From: Candidatus Saccharicenans subterraneus
GTDB taxonomy: Bacteria; Acidobacteriota; Aminicenantia; Aminicenantales; Saccharicenantaceae
Direction of reading: 5' to 3'
Assembly (NCBI GenBank): GCA_003426165.1
Contig: QUAH01000001.1
Span: 1-64,000 of the forward strand
DNA: 64,000 nucleotides
Shown here: one piece after another, positions 18,294 to 27,400 of the stretch
How positions within the stretch are numbered: position 1 is the first letter of the stretch
How the letters are laid out: every line of letters starts with the position of its first letter
Notes under the pieces: model-generated
Seen by the model: the letters and a program-made list of their open reading frames with translations, nothing else
Told to the model about the DNA's origin: nothing
Database searches by the model: none
Program-made: the position numbers and the translations under genes

Positions 18294-19559
18294 ATGCTGA
18301 CTCAAATAGGCCTGTTCCTGATGTTTCTGGTCTTGAGCGCTTTTTTCTCCTCTTCCGAAACGGCTTTCCTCTCGGTCAATCCCTACACCCTGGAGAACCT
18401 GGAGCGGAAGGGCTCGGGACGGGCCAGGCTCATTCGGAAGATGCTGGCCAGGCTGAGCGAACTCCTGTCCACCATATTGATAGGGAATACCCTGGTCAAC
18501 GCGGCCGCCGCCTCCATCGCCACCTCGATATTCGTCAGGCTGTCTTCCGACCCCAGCCAGGCCGTGGTCCTGGCCACCCTGACCACCACCGTGCTGATAC
18601 TGGTCTTCGGTGAAATCACGCCCAAGACCATTGCTGCCTACCGCCCCCTCCGGGTTACCAGCCTTTTTATTCACCCGATTCGGCTTCTCTACTATATTTT
18701 TTATCCCTTCACCTGGTTTTTTTCGCTGTTGACCGGCCTGTTCGTGCCGCGCGAGGAGCGCCGCCGCTTCCCCTCCACCCGGCACCTGAGCGAGGAAGAA
18801 ATCAAGCTGGTCATCAGCTCCGGGGCCAGGGGGTTGTCCCGCTTCAGGCGTAAAATGCTGGCCGGGGTCCTGGACCTCAACCGGCGGCCGATAAAAGAAA
18901 TCATGGTGCCCCGCACCCAGGTCCGGGCCCTGGAAATTAATTCCGCCCTGCCTGAAATCCTAAAGATTATCCAGGAAAGTGGCTACTCCCGTTATCCTGT
19001 CTTCCGGGGCTCCTTTGACAACATCGAGGGAATCGTCCATGCCAAGGATATCCTGCCCGTGATGCAGTCTCAAACCGAGTTCAACCTCGGCCGGCTCCTG
19101 CGCCGCCCGCTTTTCGTCCCGGAGCTGGCCAGCATTGAACAGGTCCTGCTCCAGATGCAGGAAAAAGCCGTCCACCTGGCCCTGGTGGTGGATGAATTCG
19201 GCAGCTTTGAGGGCATCGTCACCCTGGAAGACATAATGGAGGAAATCGTCGGCGACATCCGCGACGAATACGACCGCCAGGCCGAAGACTGGTACCAGAA
19301 AGTCGGAGAAAATGAATACCTGATCAAGGGCACGGTACCAATCAAGGAGATCAACGAGGTGCTCAACCTGGGCATCCCGGAGGAAAAGGATTACACCACC
19401 CTGGCCGGGTTGTTTCTCTATCATTACGGGCACCTGCCGCTGGAAAAAGATTCCGTTACCATTGACTCGCTTCAATTCACCGTGGAAAAAATGAGCCGCC
19501 GTCATCTCAGCCTGATTCGGGTCAGGCTGTTGACCGGGAAGGATGAAGGGCAGGAATAA
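18294..19559 (+). CDS. CNNM/CorC-family (hemolysin C-like) transporter
   Basis: A 421-residue protein with a DUF21/CNNM transmembrane domain (about 1-180, small-residue-rich helices such as ILIGNTLVNAAAASIATSIF). It is followed by a CBS pair (about 200-325, containing MVPRTQ) and a C-terminal CorC_HlyC domain (about 340-415). Family members are linked to Mg2+ or Na+ export; older names call them hemolysins. Its stop overlaps the smpB ATG (TAATG). Substrate not assigned. Confidence 0.9.
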   Translation: MLTQIGLFLMFLVLSAFFSSSETAFLSVNPYTLENLERKGSGRARLIRKMLARLSELLSTILIGNTLVNAAAASIATSIFVRLSSDPSQAVVLATLTTTVLILVFGEITPKTIAAYRPLRVTSLFIHPIRLLYYIFYPFTWFFSLLTGLFVPREERRRFPSTRHLSEEEIKLVISSGARGLSRFRRKMLAGVLDLNRRPIKEIMVPRTQVRALEINSALPEILKIIQESGYSRYPVFRGSFDNIEGIVHAKDILPVMQSQTEFNLGRLLRRPLFVPELASIEQVLLQMQEKAVHLALVVDEFGSFEGIVTLEDIMEEIVGDIRDEYDRQAEDWYQKVGENEYLIKGTVPIKEINEVLNLGIPEEKDYTTLAGLFLYHYGHLPLEKDSVTIDSLQFTVEKMSRRHLSLIRVRLLTGKDEGQE

Positions 19560-20011
19560 TGAAAGTAGTGGCCACCAACAAGACTGCCCACCACAACTAC
19601 GAGATCCTGGAGACCATGGAGGCCGGCCTGGCCCTGACCGGGAGCGAGGTCAAGTCAATCCGGGAAGGAAGGATCAGCCTGAAGGAGAGCTATGCCGATT
19701 TCCAGGGAGATGAACTTTTCCTGATCGATTGCAACATCAGTCCCTACCACGCGGCCAATGTTTTCAACCACGAGCCAACCCGGGCCAGAAAACTACTGCT
19801 GCACCGCCGAGAGCTCAAGCGGCTGGCCGGAAAAGTCCAGGAACGGGGACTGACCCTAATCCCCACGAAGGTCTACTTAAACGACCGGGGACTGGTCAAG
19901 ATAGAACTGGCCCTGGCCCGCGGCAAGAAAACATTCGAAAAGCGCGAAACCATAAAAAAGCGTGACCTCGAGCGGGAAATAAGGGCCGAGCTGAAGAAAC
20001 GCCTGCGCTGA
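19559..20011 (+). CDS. smpB: SsrA-binding protein SmpB
   Basis: 150 residues. Partner of tmRNA in trans-translation rescue of stalled ribosomes. Recognisable stretches are NKTAHHNYEI at the start, GSEVKSIREGRISLKESY, and a basic C-terminal tail. Translation is probably coupled to the upstream gene. No tmRNA gene is visible here. Its stop directly abuts the stop of convergent pdxA with no base between. Confidence 0.95.
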   Translation: MKVVATNKTAHHNYEILETMEAGLALTGSEVKSIREGRISLKESYADFQGDELFLIDCNISPYHAANVFNHEPTRARKLLLHRRELKRLAGKVQERGLTLIPTKVYLNDRGLVKIELALARGKKTFEKRETIKKRDLEREIRAELKKRLR

Positions 20012-20983
20012 TTACCCGGGCTGCCCGCTGGCCAGCTTCCAGGCCAGCCACACAGCCTCCCTGAAACTCTCCAGGCTGGCCAGACCTTTACCGGCCAGGT
20101 CAAAGGCCGTCCCGTGGTCCGGAGAAGTCCGGATGAAGGGCAGGCCCAGTGTCAGGTTGACCCCCTGCTCAAAGGACAGGAGCTTGAAGGCAATCAGGGC
20201 CTGGTCATGGTAGAGGGAGACCACCATCTTTCCCGGGCTGTCCAGGGCTTTTAAGAAAATGGTATCGGGCGGAAAAGGCCCGGTGAGGTTCAGCCCTTCG
20301 GACCGGGCTTCAGCCACCGCCGGCACGATTTCCTGAATTTCTTCAATTCCCAGGGCTCCATTTTCTCCGGCATGAGGGTTCAGGCCGCAGACCAGGATTT
20401 CTTCCACCCCCAGGTTCCAGCGGACCAGGTGCCGTCCCAGGGTCCGGAAGAAAGAGACCAGGTTCTGCCGGCGAACACGGCTGATCGCTTCCCGCAGAGG
20501 AAGATGGTGGGTGAACAGGGCCAGTTTCAGCCGCCTGGACCAGAAGGTCATCATGGCCTCGGGATAGAGCGATTCGAGATATTCCGTGTGCCCGCGGTAT
20601 TTTATTCCGGCCTTATGCCAGCCATCCTTGGAAACGGGAGCCGTGACCATGGCCTGAATCTCATCCCTGGCCGCCGCCTCCACCGCCTCGCGGAAAAAGT
20701 CAAACGAGGCCTGGGCGCCAGCGGCAGTGGGGGAGCCCGGTTCAAGTCCTTCCAGGGTGGAGCCGGTTTCTCTCAATTCGATGTTGCCCCCAGCCAGGGC
20801 CACAGGCAACAGGTCCGGGGCCAGGCCCAGGTGCCGCCCCCAGGTTTCCAGAATTTTTCTCTGGCCGAAAATGACAAACCTGGCCTCGGGCAGGCTGGAA
20901 ACTTCTTTAAGGGTGCGCAGGATGATTTCGGGGCCGACGCCGGCCGGGTCGCCCAGGGTCAGGCCAATAACCGGAGCCTTCAT
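20012..20983 (-). CDS. pdxA: 4-hydroxythreonine-4-phosphate dehydrogenase PdxA
   Basis: A 323-residue NAD-dependent dehydrogenase of the DXP-dependent pyridoxal-phosphate pathway, though some members act on other substrates. It begins near GDPAGVGPEI; metal-binding histidines are in GHTEYLE, SLYHDQ and TSPDHGTAFD. It starts immediately after the stop of the Hfq-like gene (TAAATG), so they form one unit. Confidence 0.93.
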   Translation of the reverse strand: MKAPVIGLTLGDPAGVGPEIILRTLKEVSSLPEARFVIFGQRKILETWGRHLGLAPDLLPVALAGGNIELRETGSTLEGLEPGSPTAAGAQASFDFFREAVEAAARDEIQAMVTAPVSKDGWHKAGIKYRGHTEYLESLYPEAMMTFWSRRLKLALFTHHLPLREAISRVRRQNLVSFFRTLGRHLVRWNLGVEEILVCGLNPHAGENGALGIEEIQEIVPAVAEARSEGLNLTGPFPPDTIFLKALDSPGKMVVSLYHDQALIAFKLLSFEQGVNLTLGLPFIRTSPDHGTAFDLAGKGLASLESFREAVWLAWKLASGQPG

Positions 20984-21337
20984 TTATTTTTTTCGGTAAT
21001 CGCTGTTATCTTCAGCTTCCGGCTGCTTGTCTTCCTGCTCCAGCTTGTACAGGTATTTCACCTGGCGCTTATAGATTAAAAGGTTGGGAGCGCCTTCCCG
21101 GTTGAGCTTGAAGCAGTTGCGGTCGTACCATTCGATGTAACCCTCCACCCGTTCCCCGTCGGCCATGACCACGGCCATCGGGGTCCTCTTGTTCATCTGC
21201 TTCAGGAAATAATAATTCTCGGCGTGGGTATCGGTCGGGGGAGGCATCTTCCTCTTGGCCGCTTCCTTTTCCTTGGCCTCCTTGGTAATTTTTTCCTTGA
21301 CTTCGGAAAGGTCGGGCCGGATTAGTTTTCTTTGCAT
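20984..21337 (-). CDS. hfq: Hfq-like Sm-fold RNA chaperone with N-terminal extension
   Basis: 117 residues from an ATG preceded by GAGGGTG; the frame extends further upstream but without such a site. Residues about 45-100 read as an Sm fold like Hfq: FLKQMNKRTPMAVVMADGE (Sm1-like) and LLIYKRQVKYLYK, which parallels the YKHAISTI (Sm2) element of E. coli Hfq. A charged Lys/Glu-rich segment of about 40 residues precedes the fold and a short acidic tail follows. Hfq function is likely but not certain. The neighbour pdxA is not the usual hfq partner (miaA/hflX). Confidence 0.72.
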   Translation of the reverse strand: MQRKLIRPDLSEVKEKITKEAKEKEAAKRKMPPPTDTHAENYYFLKQMNKRTPMAVVMADGERVEGYIEWYDRNCFKLNREGAPNLLIYKRQVKYLYKLEQEDKQPEAEDNSDYRKK

Positions 21338-21375
21338 CGGCACCCTCACTATGAGAGAAGAGAATATTTGTTTAG

Positions 21376-21404
21376 ATATTAACACCGGCCAGATAAAATT
21401 GCAA
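21376..21404 (-). promoter_or_regulatory. Candidate promoter of the Hfq-like gene and pdxA
   Basis: On the minus strand: TTGCAA (21404-21399), a 17-base spacer and TAATAT (21381-21376), giving a leader of about 32 bases that contains the GAGGGTG site. Confidence 0.45.
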
Positions 21405-21694
21405 CCACTAAATTTGCCACCGCAAGCCTGTCCCGGCCAATTCTGGCCAGAGTCTTATGGGCCGAGCATCCCCTGTCCTCTGCCAAGTTCATGATATCCG
21501 GATCACCGGGTTACCTGTCCACGACCTGGAGTAGTTTATCACCTCGATAAAGACACCGAGAAAATTCTTAAAGATACCCTGGCCCGCCCGCCCAACCCCT
21601 GTCGCGATACAATCCCCCAGGCCACCCGGGCCCGGCCTCAACCGGCACCCGGCCACGATTCTTTCATATTTTCCCCTTTATCCAATCATGCCCT
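21405..21694. other. Divergent intergenic region
   Basis: About 290 bases between the Hfq-like gene's promoter and the efflux operon's regulatory region. I see no gene, RNA or terminator. Confidence 0.4.
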
Positions 21695-21718
21695 GCCTGT
21701 CTTAAAGTAAATACAGGC
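21695..21718. promoter_or_regulatory. Operator-like dyad before the efflux operon
   Basis: GCCTGT (21695-21700) and ACAGGC (21713-21718) form a 24-bp inverted repeat directly against the -35 box at 21719. The position fits a regulator site for the metal-efflux operon. The regulator is not in the window. Confidence 0.4.
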
Positions 21719-21748
21719 TTGACTTTATCTGCCTTCATTACATAGAAT
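21719..21748 (+). promoter_or_regulatory. Promoter of the RND efflux operon, predicted leaderless
   Basis: TTGACT (21719-21724), an 18-base spacer and TAGAAT (21743-21748). The -10 box ends 8 bases before the ATG at 21757, so the message should start at or just before it. A TTG at 21748 falls in the -10 box and cannot be the start. Confidence 0.5.
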
Positions 21749-21756
21749 TGAGGGCG

Positions 21757-22023
21757 ATGAACCCGACCGGCAATCGCTTTTTATTCTATGCCCTGGCGGT
21801 TCTCTTTTTCATCAGCTTTAGCAACATCGTCATCCATGACTTTGTCTGCCACGAGGAACTGCACCAGCTGGTCAACCCGGTTCATCATTATTTCCATAAC
21901 CCGGCCAGAAGCAGCCAGGACCTGGTTCTGCGGACTCCCGAGAGTTCAGAAAAATTATTTTTCCGGGTTATAGATTCCTGCCCGTCAGACTTTACGCCCT
22001 CCATCTTTCACCCGCCTGATTAA
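21757..22023 (+). CDS. Small His/Cys-containing membrane-anchored protein of efflux operon
   Basis: 88 residues with one N-terminal hydrophobic segment (about 7-25), followed by a segment with clustered His and Cys (HDFVCHEELHQLV, then HHYFH). The rest is predicted outside the membrane and contains a second Cys. Not a family I recognise. It stands 44 bases before a CzcCBA/CusCBA-type operon and shares its promoter, so a metal-binding or accessory role is plausible but inferred. Confidence 0.5.
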   Translation: MNPTGNRFLFYALAVLFFISFSNIVIHDFVCHEELHQLVNPVHHYFHNPARSSQDLVLRTPESSEKLFFRVIDSCPSDFTPSIFHPPD

Positions 22024-22067
22024 GCCCGATTCACCAGCCTCAATATCTTTTAAACCTGGAGGTAGTC

Positions 22068-23294
22068 ATGCCATTTGTCATGCTATTTTTATTAATATTT
22101 TCACCCGTGGCTCAGGACCAGGCGCTTCCAGTCCTGCCGCTTTCGGTTGATCAGGCCGTGGAACTGGCCCTCAGTCAGAATCCGACACTGCTGGCATTGA
22201 CCGGAGACATTGAACTGGCCAGGGGCCAGACCCGGATGGACTCGGCCCTGCCCGACACCGAACTCGGACTGGAAGTAGCCGGGTTGAATTTTCCGGGTGC
22301 CGGCACGGTGGAACAGGAGACCAGCCTGGGACTGGTCCAGGCCATACCTTTCCCCGGGAAACTTAAACTGCGGGCCAGGGTCGGTCGGGTGGCCGAGGAA
22401 GAAGCCGCCCTGCGATTGGAAAAGGCCAGGCTGAGACTGGCCTCAGAAGTCAGGAAAGCTTACTACCGCAGTCTCTTGCAGCAGAAGACTGTGGAAATCC
22501 TGTTGAAAAACCTGGAACTGCTGGAAGAGATTCAGAAAAATGCCATCTCCCGTTATGCCCTATCGGCCGTGCCCTATAGCGACATCCTCAGGGTAAAGCT
22601 GGAAACGGCCCGCACCCGGAACGACCTGCTGGAGGCCAAGAAAGAACTGGCCCTCAGCCGGCAGGAGCTGACCAGGCTGCTGGGTCTTAAAGAGGGCAGG
22701 GACCTGCTTCTGACCTCCAGCCTTGAACCCGCTCCAGCCGACTGGCCGCTGGAGGAAGCCCTGGCCCGGAAGAAAGAGCTCAGCCCGACCCTCAGGCTGG
22801 CCCGCCTGCGGCGAGACCGGGCCCAGCTCCTGGTCAGGCTGGCCGAGCGGAACCGCCTGCCAGATTTTTCTCTCGGACTTTTCTCGCCGAGCAAGAAACT
22901 GGGGGCCACCGGCTTCAGCTTTGGACTGAGTTATCCGCTATTCTCCAGGAAACGCCTGACCGGGGAAAAAATGCTGGCCGAAGCCGAAAGGCAGAAAGCC
23001 GGCTTTGAAATCCAGGCCGCCGAGAGCTTTTTTGAAAGCCGGTCCCGCCAGGCCGCGGCTGAAATCATCCAGAGCCGGGAACAGGTCAGGGTCTTTGAAG
23101 AAAGCCTGCTCCAGGATTCCGGGGCCGAGCTGGAAAAGGCCCTGGAGGACTATCGCCTCGGCCAGATCGATTCACTCAACCTGCTGGACCTCTACCGCGG
23201 TTTCAGCCTGGTTCGCCTGGAATACTACCGGGCCATTTACCTGTATCAGGCAGCCCTGGCTGAATTCCAGGCGGCCGGTGAAGATTATGAATAA
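22068..23294 (+). CDS. TolC-family outer-membrane efflux protein (CzcC/CusC-like)
   Basis: 408 residues. A short signal peptide (about 1-18) is followed by two repeats of long alpha-helical hairpins as in TolC proteins (LSVDQAVELALSQNPTLLAL starts the first). It forms the outer-membrane channel for the adaptor and pump encoded next. The start ATG has GGAGGT 4 bases upstream. Compact compared with enterobacterial TolC but normal for CzcC-like members. Confidence 0.88.
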   Translation: MPFVMLFLLIFSPVAQDQALPVLPLSVDQAVELALSQNPTLLALTGDIELARGQTRMDSALPDTELGLEVAGLNFPGAGTVEQETSLGLVQAIPFPGKLKLRARVGRVAEEEAALRLEKARLRLASEVRKAYYRSLLQQKTVEILLKNLELLEEIQKNAISRYALSAVPYSDILRVKLETARTRNDLLEAKKELALSRQELTRLLGLKEGRDLLLTSSLEPAPADWPLEEALARKKELSPTLRLARLRRDRAQLLVRLAERNRLPDFSLGLFSPSKKLGATGFSFGLSYPLFSRKRLTGEKMLAEAERQKAGFEIQAAESFFESRSRQAAAEIIQSREQVRVFEESLLQDSGAELEKALEDYRLGQIDSLNLLDLYRGFSLVRLEYYRAIYLYQAALAEFQAAGEDYE

Positions 23295-23325
23295 AAGATA
23301 ATTTTTCCTTATAGGGAGCATGAGC

Positions 23326-24462
23326 ATGCCCGATAAAAAATTTTTCGGCAGAATAATTTTCATAATAATGGTGGCGTCTATTTTTTATGCCGGTTGCGAC
23401 CGAACCTCTTCCCAGCGGCCAGCATCAGTTGGGATTGCGGAGGGAGAACCCGAGCACGAACATGTAGTCCTAACCGCCGAGGCCGAGCGCCTGGCCGGGA
23501 TTAAATTGGCCAGGTTAGGTCCGCAGTCCATAATACCCGAGCTGCTGGTGCCGGCCGAGGTGACCCTCAACCCGCGGGCCTTTTATCGTCTGACCACCAG
23601 GGTTTCGGGGCGGGTGGAGCAACTGCTGGCCTACGAAGGAGACCGGGTCAGAAGGGGCCAGGTGGTGGCCAGGCTCTTTAGCCTTCCATATTTGGAAAGC
23701 CTGGCCGAACTCCGACTGGCAGCGGAGCGGCTGGACAGACTGGAGAAAACCAATTCACCCGATAAAGAAACAGCCCGGGCGGTGCTGGCGTCAGCTCGAG
23801 ACAAGCTGCGTCTGCTGGGCCTGGCTGACCAGGAGCTCGACCGCCTGGTGCAGCAGGGAGGGGAGCTGCCCCTGTATGAGGTGACCAGCCCGGCTGACGG
23901 CCAGGTGGTCTCGACTGCTGCTTTTCCCGGCGATTCTCTTGAAGCCGGCGCCCGCCTGATGGAGATTGCCTCGTACCAGCTCCTCTGGGTTGAAGGCAGG
24001 GTGCAGGAGAAAGACCTGGGACTGTTAACAGTCGGACAGGCTGCAACCATCAGGAGCAAGGCCTTCCCGGACCTGGAATTTCAGGGGCGGGTGACCTTCA
24101 TCTCTCCGGCCCTGGATACAACTTCTCGAACGCTCAAGGTCCGGGTGGAAGTGGCCAATCCTGAGGGGCGGCTCAAGCCAGGCATGTACGTCGACCTGGC
24201 CCTTAAGCTGGCAGAACAGAGGATGCTGGCCGTTCCCCGGGAGGCTGTGGTTGAAGTCAACGGCGAAAAAACGATCTTCGTTCCGGAAGGCCCGGGCACC
24301 TATCGCCCGCAGGCCATCCAGACCGGCCCCCCGGTCGGGGACTGGCTGCCTGTCATTGCCGGCCTGAGTGCCGGGGACGATTACGTTGCGGCCGGGGCTT
24401 TCATGTTGAAGGCCGAGCTGCTCAAACACACTCTGGGAGAGGGAGACCATCACCATGATTGA
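23326..24462 (+). CDS. RND efflux periplasmic adaptor lipoprotein (CzcB/CusB-like)
   Basis: 378 residues. The N-terminal signal ends in FYAGC, a lipobox, so it should be a lipoprotein. A membrane-fusion fold follows, with barrel-sandwich and hairpin regions (VSGRVEQLLAYEGDRVRRGQ) and a beta-barrel domain. The extreme C-terminus is DHHHD, a possible metal-binding tail. ATG 23326 is chosen over 23320 because GGGAG is properly spaced only from it. It overlaps the pump gene by 8 bases. Confidence 0.88.
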   Translation: MPDKKFFGRIIFIIMVASIFYAGCDRTSSQRPASVGIAEGEPEHEHVVLTAEAERLAGIKLARLGPQSIIPELLVPAEVTLNPRAFYRLTTRVSGRVEQLLAYEGDRVRRGQVVARLFSLPYLESLAELRLAAERLDRLEKTNSPDKETARAVLASARDKLRLLGLADQELDRLVQQGGELPLYEVTSPADGQVVSTAAFPGDSLEAGARLMEIASYQLLWVEGRVQEKDLGLLTVGQAATIRSKAFPDLEFQGRVTFISPALDTTSRTLKVRVEVANPEGRLKPGMYVDLALKLAEQRMLAVPREAVVEVNGEKTIFVPEGPGTYRPQAIQTGPPVGDWLPVIAGLSAGDDYVAAGAFMLKAELLKHTLGEGDHHHD

Positions 24463-27400
24463 GAAGGTCATCCATTTTTCTCTTCGGGAGCGGCTGCTGG
24501 TCATCATTCTGATCCTGCTGATAATTGCCGCGGGCATTTATTCTTTTCTCCGGCTGCCGATCGATGCCTTTCCCGATGTTACCAGCGTCCAGGTGGAAAT
24601 TCTTTCTTACGCGCCCGGATATTCTCCCTTCGAAATTGAAAAATTTGTCACCTTCCCCCTGGAAATTACCCTGCGCGGCCTGCCCGGCCTGACCCAGCTT
24701 CGTTCGGTTTCCAGGGCCGGGCTTTCGGTCATCACCGCGGTCTTTGAGGACCGGACCGATATTTATTTCGCCAGGCAACAGGTGTTCGAGCGCCTGTCGG
24801 AAGCCAGGGAAAAGATGCCCGAAGGAGTTGAAACCACCCTTGGCCCGGTGGCCACGGCCATGGGCGAAATCTTCCAGTACACCATCGAAGGCAACGAACC
24901 CGGGGCAGGAGAAGACTGGACGGCTTACCTGACCGAGCTCAGGACCTTGCAGGACTGGGTGATAACCCCGGTCCTGAAAAGCGTGCCGGGGGTTATAGAT
25001 GTTAACTCTTTTGGCGGATACATCAAGCAATACCTGGTCAGGGTCGACCCCGGACAGCTGCTTAAATACGACCTGACCCTGTCCGAGGTGGTGGAGGCGA
25101 TCCGAAACAGTAACCTTAATGTCGGGGGCAACGTAGTAGAAAGGGGCCAGCAGCAGTTCATAGTTCGTGGCACCGGACTGTTCAACACCCTGGAGGACAT
25201 CAAGCGCTCGGTGGTCAGGACTGACCGGGGCGTTCCCGTCCTGGTACAGGACGTGGCCAGCGTGGAACCCGGCTTCGCCGTCCGCCAGGGGGCATCGCTC
25301 ATCAACGGGGAAAAAGAGGCGGTGGGCGGAATTGTCCTGATGCTAAAAGGAGAAAACAGCCGGGCGGTAACCCGCCGGGTGGAAGAAAAGGTTCGAGAAA
25401 TTAACAACAGCGGCCTGCTGCCGGCCGGTTTAAAGATAGTCCCTTTTTACAAGAGAACGGACATAGTTGAAAAGAGCGTCCGGACCATAGAGGAAGCGCT
25501 CCTGCTGGGTGCCCTGCTGGTCATCCTGGTCATCTTCGTGTTTCTGCGTAGCTTCCGTGGTTCACTGGTGGTGGTGCTGTCTTTGCCCCTGGCGGTTCTT
25601 CTGACCTTCGTGGTCATGAAGCAGGCCGGGCTGACCGCCAACCTGATGTCGCTGGGAGGTCTGGCCATTTCCATCGGCATGATAATAGATGCGGCCATCA
25701 TCCAGGTGGAAAACATCCAGCGCCATTTGGCGGAAACCAGGAAAAAAGACCTGGCCACCTTCCTGCGGGCCGTTATGGAGGTCAGGAAGCCGAGCATATT
25801 CGGAGAGATGATCATCGCTTTGACCTTTATCCCGCTGCTGAGTCTCCAGGGCATAGAGGGCAAGATGTTCTCGCCCCTGGCCATAACGCTGTCCATAGCC
25901 ATCATCTGCTCTCTGCTCATCTCGCTTTTCATAATCCCTGGCCTGGCCTTCCTGATCCTGAAAGTGCCGGCCGAACGTCAGGACCGGGTCATGGCGGGGC
26001 TCAATAAAATTTATGCTTCGGGGTTGCGCTGGTCTCTCCGGCACGGCTGGGTGGTGGCCGGTTTGATGGTTGTCCTGCTGGCGGCCAGCTTGTGGCTTAT
26101 CCCGTCCCTGGGACGGGAGTTCATCCCGATCATGGATGAGGGGGCCTTCGATATGGATATCCAGATGCTGCCCGGAATCTCTCTGACCAAGGCCCTGGAT
26201 ATTACCAGGGAGGTGGAGAGAAGGCTGAAACAGTTCCCGGAGCTGGACACCATCGTCTCCCGAACGGGACAGACCGGCATAGCCCTGGAGGCCAGGGGAG
26301 TGGAAAAAACGGGGTTTGTGGGCTCACTCCGACCGCGGCGGGAGTGGACCTCGGCCAGGACCAGGGAAGAGCTTACGGAAAAAATGCGCCAGGCCATTGC
26401 TGACATTCCCGGCATCTCCTTTTCCTTCAGTCAACCCATCGCCTGCCGCATCGACGAACTGGTGGCCGGCACCAGGGCCCAGCTCATAATCAAGCTCTTC
26501 GGCGAAGACCTGGAAATTTTAAGGACGAAAGCGGCCGAAATTGCGGCCGTGGTCAAAGGAATCCGTGGCACCTCAGACCTGGTGGTGGAAACCATTTCCG
26601 GCCAGCCTTACATGGTGGTGGACCTGGACCGCCCGGCCCTCCAGCGGCATGGTCTGCGGGCCGCCGAGGTGCTGTCCATGGTGGAAACGGCCTCGGCCGG
26701 CAAGGCAGTGGCCAGAATGTATGAAGGGGAGCGGGCCTTTGACGTGGTCGTGAAGTACCCGGAAAACCTGCGCCGCTCAGCCGAACAGTTGCGAACACTG
26801 CTGGTCGATACCCCGGGAGGCTACCGACTGCCGCTGGGGCAACTGGCCCGCATCCAGGAAGTGGAAGGGCCGGCCCAGATCAGCCGGGAAGCCGGGTTCA
26901 GAAGAATAGGGCTTGAAGTCAACATCAGCGGGCGGGACCTCGGCAGCTTCGTGGCCGAAGCCCGCCAAAGAATCAACCGGCAGGTCAGCCTGCCGCCCGG
27001 TTACCGCCTGGAGTGGGGAGGGCAGTTTGAAAACCAGCAGCGAGCCATGCGACGCCTGGCCATAATCGTGCCTATTACCCTGCTCCTCATCTTCTTTCTC
27101 CTGTTTTCTACCTTCGATTCTTTCAAGCTGGCCCTGCTGGTGCTGCTGACGCTGCCCTTTGCCCTCATTGGCGGGATTTTCTCCCTGTGGCTGTCCGGGC
27201 TCTACCTTTCGGTCCCGGCCTCGGTCGGCTTCATCGCCCTCCTGGGCATCGCCGTGCTCAACGGTGTGGTCCTGGTGAGTTATTTCCAGCAGCTGACCAG
27301 GAACAGTTGCTTTCCCTTCGACGAGGCCATTGTCCAGGCTGCGGGCAAGAGGTTGCGGCCGGTACTGATGACCGCCCTGACCACCCTTCTGGGATTGCTC

